The notes under the pieces: model-generated
Seen by the model: only the letters and a program-made list of their open reading frames with translations
The model's database searches: none
Told to the model about the DNA's origin: nothing
Translations under genes and position numbers: made by a program
Shown: positions 16,800 through 24,030 of the stretch, one piece after another
How the letters are laid out: each line of letters begins with the position of its first letter
Position numbering within the stretch: the first letter of the stretch is position 1
Origin: JAPLDA01 sp043783155
Lineage (GTDB): Bacteria > Bacteroidota > Bacteroidia > AKYH767-A > 2013-40CM-41-45
Assembly: GCA_043783155.1 (NCBI GenBank)
Contig: JAYVZS010000142.1
Coordinates: forward strand, 1 to 49,465
DNA: 49,465 nucleotides
Reading direction: 5' to 3'

Positions 16800-18029
16800 A
16801 TGGTTTCAAATACTCTTCACCAGAAAATGAAGAAGTTTACAATACCGGCGGAATTAAAGCAAGCCGGTATTTATCCTTACTTCAAAACAATTGAGGAAAA
16901 TCATGACACCGAAGTAATAATAGGCGGCAGACGGGTATTGATGTTCGGATCAAACAGCTACATGGGCTTAACCAATCACCCAAAGGTGAAGGAGGCGGCC
17001 AGTAAAGCGTTGGAGCGTTACGGCAGCAGCTGTTCAGGTTCCCGTTTTTTGAACGGTACTTCAAAGCTTCATATTCAACTCGAAGAAAGACTGGCAGATT
17101 TTGTTGGCAAAGAAGCCGCACTGGTTTTCAGCACAGGATATCAAACCAATCTTGGAGTTGTTGCGACCCTAACCGGGCGCCACGGTGTTTTATTATTAGA
17201 CGAATTGGATCACGCTTCTATCATTGAGGGGAGTCGTTTATCTTTTTCAAGAGTTTTAAAATTTTCTCACAATGACATGAATGAACTGGAAAACCAGCTT
17301 CGTTCCATTGATGATGACAGGATCAGGATGATTGTGGTGGATGGAGTCTTCAGTATGGAAGGCGACGTTGCGGATTTACCTGCGATTGTTAAGCTCGCTA
17401 ATAAATACGGAGCAGCCCTAATGGTGGATGATGCTCACGCTTTGGGTGTTCTTGGTAAACATGGTGAAGGTACGGCGGCTCATTTCGGATTGACGAATGA
17501 AGTAGATCTGATCATGAGTACATTCTCAAAATCACTGGCATCGCTTGGTGGTTTTGTAGCAAGTAATAAAGATATTATCAACTATTTAAAACACAATGCA
17601 CGTTCGATGATTTTCAGCGCCAGCATTCCTCCCTCAGCTGCGGCTGCGGCGTTGGCTGCTCTTGAGATCATCCAGGCAGAACCAGATCGTCTTGAAAAAC
17701 TCTGGACGAATACGCGTTATGCAACCGAAACATTAAAAAATCTTGGTTTCGATGTTGGCAAAACTGAAACCCCGATCATCCCGATTTACATTCGTGATGA
17801 CATGACCACTTTTAAATTTACCAACCGTTTGTTTGAAGAAGGTGTGTTTGTGAATCCTGTTGTATCACCGGGTGTAAAAAGCGATTCATCATTGATTCGT
17901 ATTTCCCTCATGGCTACACATTCGATTGCACAGATTGAACTGGCAATTGATAAGATTAATAAAGTTGCCAAAGAATTAGGAGTTTTCGCTTTACAGGAAA
18001 CAATTGCGAATGGCACAAATCACCGTTAA
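16800..18029 (+). CDS. spt: Serine palmitoyltransferase-like PLP enzyme
   Basis: Alpha-oxoamine synthase of 409 residues that condenses an amino acid with an acyl thioester using pyridoxal phosphate. The N-terminal segment (DTEVIIGGRRVLMFGSNSYM followed by GLTNHPKVKEAA), YGSSCSGSRFLNGT and VGKEAALVFSTGYQTNLG strongly recall the soluble serine palmitoyltransferases of Sphingobacterium and Bacteroides, which make 3-ketosphinganine. The PLP lysine is K244 in STFSKSLASLGGF, and the PLP-contacting segments DELDHASI and MVDDAHALGVLG are present. The alternatives are 8-amino-7-oxononanoate synthase (bioF) or glycine C-acetyltransferase (kbl), but no biotin or threonine genes are near. Its last 20 bases overlap the acyltransferase gene. 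RBS-like AAAGG precedes the ATG. Confidence 0.85.
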   Translation: MVSNTLHQKMKKFTIPAELKQAGIYPYFKTIEENHDTEVIIGGRRVLMFGSNSYMGLTNHPKVKEAASKALERYGSSCSGSRFLNGTSKLHIQLEERLADFVGKEAALVFSTGYQTNLGVVATLTGRHGVLLLDELDHASIIEGSRLSFSRVLKFSHNDMNELENQLRSIDDDRIRMIVVDGVFSMEGDVADLPAIVKLANKYGAALMVDDAHALGVLGKHGEGTAAHFGLTNEVDLIMSTFSKSLASLGGFVASNKDIINYLKHNARSMIFSASIPPSAAAAALAALEIIQAEPDRLEKLWTNTRYATETLKNLGFDVGKTETPIIPIYIRDDMTTFKFTNRLFEEGVFVNPVVSPGVKSDSSLIRISLMATHSIAQIELAIDKINKVAKELGVFALQETIANGTNHR

Positions 18030-19146
18030 AAAAATTGCATCTTCCGGTGGTGAGGTAAAGAAATTTATCGACTTCCCTCACGACCTTTACAAGGACGATC
18101 CTACCTACGTCCCGGAACTTTATATTTCCCAGGAAAAACTTTTTAACAGGAAAAAAAATCCGTTTTTTCAGCATGCTGAAGTAGATTTGTTTCTTGCTTA
18201 CATCAACGGAAAAATTGTGGGGCGTATTGCTGCTGTCGATAATGGCGGGTACAAAAAATTTACCGGTAACAACGATGGCTTCTTCGGATTCTTTGACGTA
18301 ATCAATGATTATTCTGTTGCTGAAGCGCTGCTGAATACTGTGAAAGACTGGTGCAAACAAAAAGGGTTGACCAACATCATCGGTCCTGTTAATTTTTCTA
18401 CCAACGATACCTGCGGAATGCTGATCGACAGCTACGATTCACCACCCGTTATCCTGATGACCTACAACAAGAAGTACTACAACGATTTTATGGATCGTTA
18501 TGGCTTCCGTAAGAAAATGGATTTGCTCGCTTACCGGATTGGTACCAAAGAAAATATGAATCAACGTGTAATTGCGATGCGCCCTGCTCTTGAAAATCGT
18601 TTGAAGAGAGACGGCATCATCATCCGCAAGTTCAACATGAAAAACTTTAAGAGTGAGGTTGATAAGTTGCATGAAGTATACAATGCTGCCTGGGAAAAAA
18701 ACTGGGGTTTCGTTCCGATGACGAAAGATGAATTCAAGTTTGCCGCTTCCGATATGAAAGCGATTGTGGATACTGATTTTGCTTATGTAGCGGAACACAA
18801 CGGCAAGGCAATCGGTTTTGCCCTAACGCTTCCAAACCTGAATGAAGTGACAATCCGGATCAAGCGCGGAAGACTATTACCGACCGGAATATTTACGCTG
18901 CTGATGAATCAGAAGAAAGTAAAAAGTGTCCGGATTATTACGTTGGGTGTTATTGAAGGATACCGTAAAGCCGGAATTGACGCCTGTTTCTACGCGATGA
19001 ATCTTGAAGCTGCGGCGAAAAAAAATATTGACTACGGAGAGGCATCGTGGATTCTTGAAAACAACGACATGATGAATAAAGCGTTGTTGCACATCGGCGG
19101 AAAGGTTTACAAGAAGTATCGGTTGTATGAAATGCCGTTGAAGTAA
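18010..19146 (+). CDS. GNAT-fold acyltransferase, candidate ceramide synthase
   Basis: Cytoplasmic protein of 378 residues. It starts with the family block FPHDLYKDDPTYVPELYISQ and continues with NPFFQHAEVDLFLAYINGKI and VGRIAAV, then IIGPVNFSTNDTCGMLIDSY; the C-terminal half (about 200-378) is a second acyl-CoA N-acyltransferase-like fold. The family is widespread and annotated only as GNAT or hypothetical. Its start, ATG 18010, overlaps the end of serine palmitoyltransferase by 20 bases, which suggests tight co-expression. Bacterial ceramide synthases described from Caulobacter are GNAT-like acyltransferases, so N-acylation of the sphingoid base is a plausible role; this rests on context and fold only. 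Confidence 0.7.
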   Translation: MAQITVKKIASSGGEVKKFIDFPHDLYKDDPTYVPELYISQEKLFNRKKNPFFQHAEVDLFLAYINGKIVGRIAAVDNGGYKKFTGNNDGFFGFFDVINDYSVAEALLNTVKDWCKQKGLTNIIGPVNFSTNDTCGMLIDSYDSPPVILMTYNKKYYNDFMDRYGFRKKMDLLAYRIGTKENMNQRVIAMRPALENRLKRDGIIIRKFNMKNFKSEVDKLHEVYNAAWEKNWGFVPMTKDEFKFAASDMKAIVDTDFAYVAEHNGKAIGFALTLPNLNEVTIRIKRGRLLPTGIFTLLMNQKKVKSVRIITLGVIEGYRKAGIDACFYAMNLEAAAKKNIDYGEASWILENNDMMNKALLHIGGKVYKKYRLYEMPLK

Positions 19147-19195
19147 CCCAGGCAGTTTTTAATTTCTGTTCTCATAAATGATTTTAATTTTGTCG

Positions 19196-19213
19196 TCCCG
19201 CTGTCAGGCGGGA
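19196..19213 (+). terminator. Probable terminator of the SPT/acyltransferase operon
   Basis: Perfect TCCCGC-TGTCAG-GCGGGA hairpin followed by TTATTTGTTTTT, 50 bp after the acyltransferase stop. Confidence 0.65.
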
Positions 19214-19270
19214 TTATTTGTTTTTAGACAAGAGGAGTGAATAGAAACGAGAGTAGATTTGATGGATTAA

Positions 19271-19476
19271 AAAAATAATATCACCCCTTCGGGGTTTTTA
19301 ATGTTTTTTCAATCCATCCTTCCTGTTATAAAAATATCAACCCTTCGGGTTTAAATGAATAAACGATTGAGTTATGTGTATACCAAAAATCCAGAAGGGA
19401 TGACATTATTATAGTCGAAAATATTGTTGACAAATACGTTGTCAAATAAGAACCCCGAAGGGGTGATATTATTTTT
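19271..19476. repeat. Cluster of four ATCACCCCTTCGGGG-type repeats in inverted arrangement
   Basis: The outer units, 19271-19296 and 19451-19476, are perfect 26-bp inverted repeats with a CCCCTTCGGGG core hairpin flanked by AAAAATAATAT. Between them lie two degenerate units, ATATCAACCCTTCGGGTT (19334-19351, forward) and CCAGAAGGGATGACATTATT (19391-19410, reverse). So two forward and two reverse copies face each other over 206 bp. There is no coding frame inside. The arrangement resembles REP/BIME clusters or a MITE. It occupies most of the roughly 480-bp gap after the acyltransferase gene. Confidence 0.8.
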
Positions 19477-19627
19477 AAATTTTTTTTGAAAGATATTGTA
19501 CCGTTGATTCTCCTGAAAAGGGTTTGGTTGCTTTCAGGGTTTTAAATTTATATTCGCTGATGATGTAGTTACGGATCCAATAGCGTAGCCATTTTCCATA
19601 CCAGACTACTGAATGGTGTGTTGTCCT

Positions 19628-19882
19628 TTAGACATTCAGTTTTTCTTGTCTTAAACAATGACCGCAATATTTCATTTGTCTATTTGGTAGCAATGATGCA
19701 AAGGCAACAGCTTCATTTAAGTTTGCAAAATATCCGTACCATCGACCATTCAGAGTGGGATTATCTCTCAACCATTTATCTTTTAGCTGTGTATGGCATT
19801 CATTAGCGTGACCGCAATTTGCTTTATGGACAGTTGCTTTTTTTGTTGGCCGGTTTTCGTACACTACAAATTTAAACTCCAT
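19628..19882 (-). CDS. Small Cys/His-rich protein, 84 aa
   Basis: Unnamed protein with the pattern VHKANCGHANECH near residue 18, then NGRWYGYFANLNEAVAFA, then a C-terminal CGHC. The spacing Cys/His ... GRWxGxF ... EAxxFA ... CxxC recurs in short bacterial proteins of unknown function and suggests a small metal-bound (zinc) knuckle; this is pattern recognition, not a named match. There is no signal peptide. Its ATG begins 2 bp after the stop of the LamG gene, so the two share a transcript although one product would be secreted and the other cytoplasmic. It is part of the insert between the two halves of the sphingolipid locus. Confidence 0.65.
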   Translation of the reverse strand: MEFKFVVYENRPTKKATVHKANCGHANECHTQLKDKWLRDNPTLNGRWYGYFANLNEAVAFASLLPNRQMKYCGHCLRQEKLNV

Positions 19883-19884
19883 GC

Positions 19885-21161
19885 TTATTGTTTTGAAACT
19901 TTAAATTTTTGTTTGATATTATTCCCAATACTGAACAAATAAATTCCTTCTGATAAATTACCCAATTCAATTATTATATTTTCTGAAGTTATTTTACCAG
20001 ACAGTACTGATTTTCCTATTTGGTCGTAAATGGTATAAACAGAACCCACAAGGGTTGCATTTGCCTTTACGTTAATTTTGCTTGTTGTTGGATTTGGAAA
20101 CAGAGAAAATAAATTTTGTTCGGAGACTTCGTTTATTCCCACAGGATTTACCGTCAAAACAGCAGAAGTAGAGGTGTCCGTACAGGAACCATCAGTGAGA
20201 ATGCAACGAAAGTGCTGATTGTTATTTAAAAGAGCTGTGTTTGAAAGAATCAAAGTGTCATCTGTTGCCCCACTATATTGACCTGCATTGCTTATGTTTT
20301 GAAATCCTAATCCTAAGTCTGTTTGCCAATGATAAGTTGAAGATGAGTCTGAAGATATAACAGTAAATTGTACATTGTTACCAACGGTTACATTCTGATT
20401 CGATGGATTTGTGGTTATTGATAAACTACAATTTTGATACAATGTCGCAATCTCTAAAGGAGTTAGCACACGATTCCAAATTCCGATGTCATCAATTTTT
20501 CCCTGAAAACTATTTTGTGAACCCCAAGATTGCCCAATCTTTATTGGATTAACATTACTAAAATTTAAATTTGGAGCACCATAATTCGCAAATGAACACG
20601 TTGTTGTTATAAGACTTCCATCAACATACGCTATAAGACTATTTAAATCCGTAGCGCCTGAAGGAACTATTATAACCACATGATGCCAATTTGAAGATGA
20701 TTGTATAGTTGATCCCCAGCTTATACCTGTTCCTTCAGCGACAAAAGATAGTCCATAACATGGATTAGGCGTTTGCGCTGAAAACCAATTGAGGCTTATA
20801 TCGAAATATGTCCCCCATGAATTACCACCATAATTAAAGGCGCACATTCCTGGATTGAAACTATTTGGATAATACCATAATGATACTGTTTCTGGACCAT
20901 TTCCAATAAGTCCTGATGTATTCATTTGAATAAAGTCACTAATTCCATTAAATAATATGCACTATTAGTATTTCCAAATCTATCCGTAGTAAGAGTTGCA
21001 CCATTTACTGTCCCATTATTTCCATTTCCGCTCATGTCATTTGCATTGCCCGAAAATGACCACCAATTTACCAATCCATTAGAAGGAACATAGCTCGGTA
21101 CTTGTCCGAAGGAATAAGTTGAAAAGAAAATAATTAGTAGGAGTAAAAGTTTTGTTCTCAT
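19885..21161 (-). pseudogene. T9SS-secreted LamG/Ig-like protein, split by a one-base frameshift
   Basis: Two frames join into one protein of about 425 residues. The first (21161-20922) encodes a signal peptide (LLLLLIIFFSTYSFGQ) and the start of a concanavalin-like LamG domain (GLVNWWSFSGNANDMSGNGN). The second (from about 20950) continues the LamG domain (YYPNSFN, IDDIGIWNRVLTPLEIATLY), then an Ig-like domain (NPSNQNVTVGNNVQF ... FRCILTDGSC) and a type A T9SS sorting domain (LFPNPTTSKINV ... GIYLFSI). At 20950-20952 the minus strand reads TATTATTTAATGG; one extra T would restore TATTATTTTAATGG, giving AYYFNGISDFIQMNTSG, the expected LamG sequence. It is either a real inactivating or phase-variable deletion in a T run, or a sequencing error. 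Diverges from the XRE gene. Confidence 0.85.
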
Positions 21162-21212
21162 AATTTATAGTGTTTAGGGTGAAACAGATCAAGTGATAAA
21201 TCGGTTTGTTGT

Positions 21213-21220
21213 CAAATGTA
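21213..21220 (-). promoter_or_regulatory. -7 box (TACATTTG) of the LamG gene
   Basis: Perfect TAnnTTTG match on the minus strand, ending 51 bp before the LamG start. The operator half-sites at 21227-21253 occupy the region just upstream, between the -7 and -33 positions. Confidence 0.6.
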
Positions 21221-21226
21221 ATAATA

Positions 21227-21253
21227 ATAACCAATGTTATCATATATGATAAC
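21227..21253. promoter_or_regulatory. Operator with perfect 18-bp palindrome plus third half-site
   Basis: GTTATCATATATGATAAC (21236-21253) is a perfect palindrome. Directly beside it, ATAAC (21227-21231) forms a further inverted pair with GTTAT across CAAT. Such spaced half-sites are typical of XRE-family operators. It lies between the divergent LamG and XRE genes. Confidence 0.75.
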
Positions 21254-21277
21254 TTATTTTATCTGGCAAAAACTGAA

Positions 21278-21309
21278 CATTGTGAAGGGTTATAACCCAA
21301 GTCACAATG
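21278..21309 (+). promoter_or_regulatory. Nested dyad covering the XRE start codon
   Basis: Outer arms CATTGTGA (21278-21285) and TCACAATG (21302-21309) are perfectly complementary; inside is the palindrome GGGTTATAACCC (21287-21298). The right arm contains the ATG at 21307. In RNA the start codon would be paired; in DNA this would be a second binding site for a dimeric regulator. Confidence 0.7.
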
Positions 21310-21561
21310 ACTCAGGAAGAGAAGGAGAAACATAAGAAACAACAATTTCTGATTGAGTTCGGCAATCACATAAGAAAACTCAGGAAGGAAAAAAGTATTT
21401 CGGGTTCAGAACTTTCTCGTCTTTTATTTATGGACAAACCAAATATTACACGGATAGAAAAGGGGAGAGTAAATCCGTCTTTGTACATGATAAAACAAAT
21501 TTGTAAAGCCCTCGACATCTCACTTGACGAATTGTTTAAAGACTTTAAATATCGTAAGTAA
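21307..21561 (+). CDS. XRE-family transcriptional regulator
   Basis: Cytoplasmic DNA-binding protein of 84 residues containing little more than one helix-turn-helix domain: FGNHIRKLRKEKSISGSELS (helices 1-2), then DKPNITRIEKGRVNPSLYMI (recognition helix and following turn), then CKALDISLDELF. It is a typical stand-alone Cro/CI-type repressor, as found in mobile elements and toxin-antitoxin or restriction-modification loci. A perfect palindrome lies 53 bp upstream and another dyad includes the start codon, so autoregulation is likely; the same palindrome overlaps the promoter of the divergent LamG gene. Confidence 0.9.
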   Translation: MTQEEKEKHKKQQFLIEFGNHIRKLRKEKSISGSELSRLLFMDKPNITRIEKGRVNPSLYMIKQICKALDISLDELFKDFKYRK

Positions 21562-21564
21562 ATT

Positions 21565-21579
21565 TACCCTGTTCGGGTA
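21565..21579 (+). terminator. Weak hairpin after the XRE gene
   Basis: TACCC-TGTTC-GGGTA followed by GTTTGTT, directly after the stop codon. The short stem makes this uncertain. Confidence 0.35.
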
Positions 21580-21662
21580 GTTTGTTGCATAAGCGAGTGG
21601 ATAAAGGGACTGCGCTACGTTGATCCTTCAAAAAATAAAAATAATTCGCAGCGAAATGATTA

Positions 21663-21670
21663 TAATTTTG
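21663..21670 (+). promoter_or_regulatory. -7 box (TAATTTTG) of the SDR gene
   Basis: Perfect TAnnTTTG match 32 bp before the ATG. The predicted leader contains a hairpin ACGCTA-N7-TAGCGT (21673-21691). Confidence 0.55.
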
Positions 21671-21702
21671 CAACGCTATTAATGGTAGCGTAATTTCGCA
21701 CT

Positions 21703-22701
21703 ATGAAAAAAATTCTCATCACCGGCGCCAGTGGTTTCATCGGAAGTTCTCTTGTGGAGGAAGGGTTAAACCGTGGCTATGAAATGGTTGCGGGTGTTCG
21801 AAGTACCAGCAGCAAAAAATATTTGGCTGATCAACGGATTAAATTTTTTGAACTTGATTTCACCGATCAGAAAAAATTGGAGCAACAGTTTTCAGATTTC
21901 AGCAAAGAGCATGGCAAATTCGATTACATCATTCACAATGCCGGAATCACAAAGGCAAAAAATACCCGGGATTATTTTACGGTCAATTCTCAATACACAA
22001 AACATTTTGTTGATGCATTGATCAACACCGGAAATACTCCGGAGAAATTTATTTACATGAGCAGCCTTGCCGCTATCGGGCCCGGCCTTACACAGGAACC
22101 GATCAAACATACAGACGAACCAAGACCGGTTACGTCTTACGGAAAGAGCAAACTCGAATCGGAAAATTATTTCCGCTCATTAAATAACTTTCCGTACATC
22201 ATCATTCGTCCCACTGCTGTGTATGGTCCACGCGACAAAGACATTTTTATTTTGCTCAAGATGCTGAACAGTCACGTCGAAGCATACATCGGTTTCGGGA
22301 AACAGGTTTTGAGTTTTGTTTTTGTAAAGGATTTGGTTCGCGCTATTTTCATGGCCATGGAATCATCGCAAAAACAAAAAGAATATTTTGTTTCTGACGG
22401 AGCGATTTATGATTCAAAAGAATTCAACACCATCGCTAAAAGACACCTTGGGAAGAAAACACTTTCTGTCACCGTTCCGACTTCTGTTGTAAGACCAATC
22501 GCTTTCGTGACAGAAACGATCGCGAAGATTTTAGGAAATGTCGCGACGCTGAACCGTGAACGTGTGAATGAGTTTGAAGCCCGCAACTGGAGCGTTGATA
22601 CGTCGCCGTTAAAAAACGAAATCGGATTTAAAGCGGAATATGATCTTGAACGCGGATTGAAAGAAACCGTTGAGTGGTACAAAGCGAATAGATGGCTGTA
22701 A
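21703..22701 (+). CDS. NAD(P)-dependent SDR reductase/epimerase, candidate ceramide-pathway reductase
   Basis: Extended short-chain dehydrogenase/reductase of 332 residues. The Rossmann nucleotide loop is GASGFIG at the N-terminus, the active-site Ser lies in YMSSLAAIG, and Tyr146-x3-Lys150 is in SYGKSKLESE. Similar proteins are annotated as NAD-dependent epimerases; the Bacteroides enzyme at locus BT_0972 and Caulobacter CerR of this kind reduce the keto group of the sphingoid base or ceramide. The nearness of serine palmitoyltransferase and a GNAT-like acyltransferase favours that role here. A role in nucleotide-sugar metabolism is the alternative, but no sugar genes adjoin it. It has its own promoter. 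Confidence 0.75.
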   Translation: MKKILITGASGFIGSSLVEEGLNRGYEMVAGVRSTSSKKYLADQRIKFFELDFTDQKKLEQQFSDFSKEHGKFDYIIHNAGITKAKNTRDYFTVNSQYTKHFVDALINTGNTPEKFIYMSSLAAIGPGLTQEPIKHTDEPRPVTSYGKSKLESENYFRSLNNFPYIIIRPTAVYGPRDKDIFILLKMLNSHVEAYIGFGKQVLSFVFVKDLVRAIFMAMESSQKQKEYFVSDGAIYDSKEFNTIAKRHLGKKTLSVTVPTSVVRPIAFVTETIAKILGNVATLNRERVNEFEARNWSVDTSPLKNEIGFKAEYDLERGLKETVEWYKANRWL

Positions 22702-22753
22702 TTAAAAAAGAATTTAGAAATAAGAATCAAGAGGCAGGAAAAAAATCAAAACC

Positions 22754-23491
22754 ATGAAAATCATTAAACAATATTTCGCCGTAATCATCACACTTTTAAT
22801 TTTCAATTTTGCGTGTGGACAAACTCAATCACAGAATGTCGTTGAAAAGGTAGACGCGGAAAAATTCAAACAACTTGTAGAATCAGGTGAAGGAATTTTG
22901 CTGGATGTTCGTACTCCGGAAGAAGTAGCGCAGGGTTACATTAACGGAGCCAGCACGATCGATTTTTACGATGAGAATTTTGAAAGCAAAGTGAACATGA
23001 TTCAGAAGGACAAGCCGGTGTATGTATATTGCAAAGCGGGGGGGCGAAGCAGCCAGGCAGCTGAGATGATGAAAAAGAACGGCTTCAAAAAAGTATATAA
23101 TCTTGAAGGTGGTATGAATGCATGGAACGGAAAAGGATTTCCTGTTACAAAGCCGGAAGGCGTGAAGGATGAAAACATTAAACAACTTACGCTCGATGAA
23201 TTCAACAAGATGCTCAAAACAAATCAGCCGGTGCTGGTTGATTTTCATACGTTGTGGTGTTCACCATGCAGAAAGATGGCTCCTGTTGTAGATAAGATCG
23301 CAACGGATTTCAAAGGCAGAGCGATCGTTTTGAGAATTGATGTTGACAACAGCAAAGAAGTGGCGAAGCAATACCAGATCCAGGGAGTTCCTGTTTTTAT
23401 ACTTTTTAAGAATGGAATACAGAAATGGAAACAAAGCGGCATTATGACTGAAGCTGATTTATCAAAAATCCTCATGGATAACCTGAAGTAA
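22754..23491 (+). CDS. Exported rhodanese-thioredoxin fusion protein
   Basis: Protein of 245 residues with an N-terminal hydrophobic export signal (VIITLLIFNFACGQ; Cys21 could be lipidated, though the -3 residue is not typical). Residues about 30-130 form a rhodanese domain with the catalytic Cys93 in YCKAGGRSSQA; residues about 145-245 form a thioredoxin domain with WCSPC at 168-172 and the cis-Pro in GVPVF. The fusion suggests sulfur transfer or persulfide/disulfide reduction in the periplasm. It lies 52 bp after the SDR gene in the same direction. Both active sites are intact. Confidence 0.88.
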   Translation: MKIIKQYFAVIITLLIFNFACGQTQSQNVVEKVDAEKFKQLVESGEGILLDVRTPEEVAQGYINGASTIDFYDENFESKVNMIQKDKPVYVYCKAGGRSSQAAEMMKKNGFKKVYNLEGGMNAWNGKGFPVTKPEGVKDENIKQLTLDEFNKMLKTNQPVLVDFHTLWCSPCRKMAPVVDKIATDFKGRAIVLRIDVDNSKEVAKQYQIQGVPVFILFKNGIQKWKQSGIMTEADLSKILMDNLK

Positions 23492-23552
23492 TTCACATTT
23501 TTTTCTTCTTCCTGTTTCAGAATAAAACTTCGATCTTCGTCAATCGGAACCT

Positions 23553-23566
23553 AGGACTATTGTCCT
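23553..23566 (+). other. Small hairpin AGGAC-TATT-GTCCT
   Basis: Perfect 5-bp stem in the gap before the RidA gene, followed by GAAAGTTTTCCTTTT. It could be a weak terminator of the rhodanese-thioredoxin gene or a repeat hairpin. Confidence 0.35.
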
Positions 23567-23595
23567 GAAAGTTTTCCTTTTAATATTCAGATACG

Positions 23596-24021
23596 ATGAC
23601 AGAAAAAAGCACATCATTCAGTTCTTCTAAAGCTCCTGAGCCCGTTGGCTTGTATCCGCATGCGCGCAAAGCAGGTAACTTACTTTTTCTTTCCGGAGTG
23701 GGTCCGAGAGAAAGAGGAACAAAAAAAATTCCCGGGGTGGAGTTGGATGAAAAAGGAAACATCGTATCGTACGACATCGAGGCACAATGTCATTCTGTTT
23801 TTAAAAATGTAAAATTAATTTTGGAAGATGCCGGATCGTCGTGGGACAAAATTATTGACGTCACGGTTTTCCTGACGAACATGAAAGATGATTTTCCCAA
23901 ATACAATAAACTGTGGGCGGAATATTTTAAAGACCATGCACCATGCAGAACCACGATAGAAATTAACTGCCTGCCAACGCCCATTGCCATTGAGTTGAAA
24001 GTGATTGCTACAACAGATTAA
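23596..24021 (+). CDS. RidA/YjgF family deaminase, aminomuconate-deaminase-like
   Basis: Cytoplasmic protein of 141 residues. The N-terminal block (APEPVGLYPHARKAGNLLFL then SGVGPRERGTKKIPGVELDE) is characteristic of the RidA subgroup related to 2-aminomuconate deaminase of the kynurenine pathway, rather than to the imine-hydrolysing archetype. The C-terminal PCRTTIEINCLPTPIAIELK holds the family's Arg that binds the carboxylate and the following Glu. No other kynurenine genes lie in the window, so the substrate is not settled. The next gene starts 9 bp downstream. Confidence 0.85.
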   Translation: MTEKSTSFSSSKAPEPVGLYPHARKAGNLLFLSGVGPRERGTKKIPGVELDEKGNIVSYDIEAQCHSVFKNVKLILEDAGSSWDKIIDVTVFLTNMKDDFPKYNKLWAEYFKDHAPCRTTIEINCLPTPIAIELKVIATTD

Positions 24022-24030
24022 ATTTTCCGA

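Noticed and set aside
19271..19476. Possible CRISPR array
   Set aside because: The repeats are palindromic, face each other in inverted orientation, are irregularly spaced and have no cas genes nearby.
20940..20960. Programmed ribosomal frameshift in the LamG gene
   Set aside because: There is no slippery heptamer with a downstream stimulatory structure at the site, and structural genes of this kind are not known to use one. A deletion or read error is simpler.
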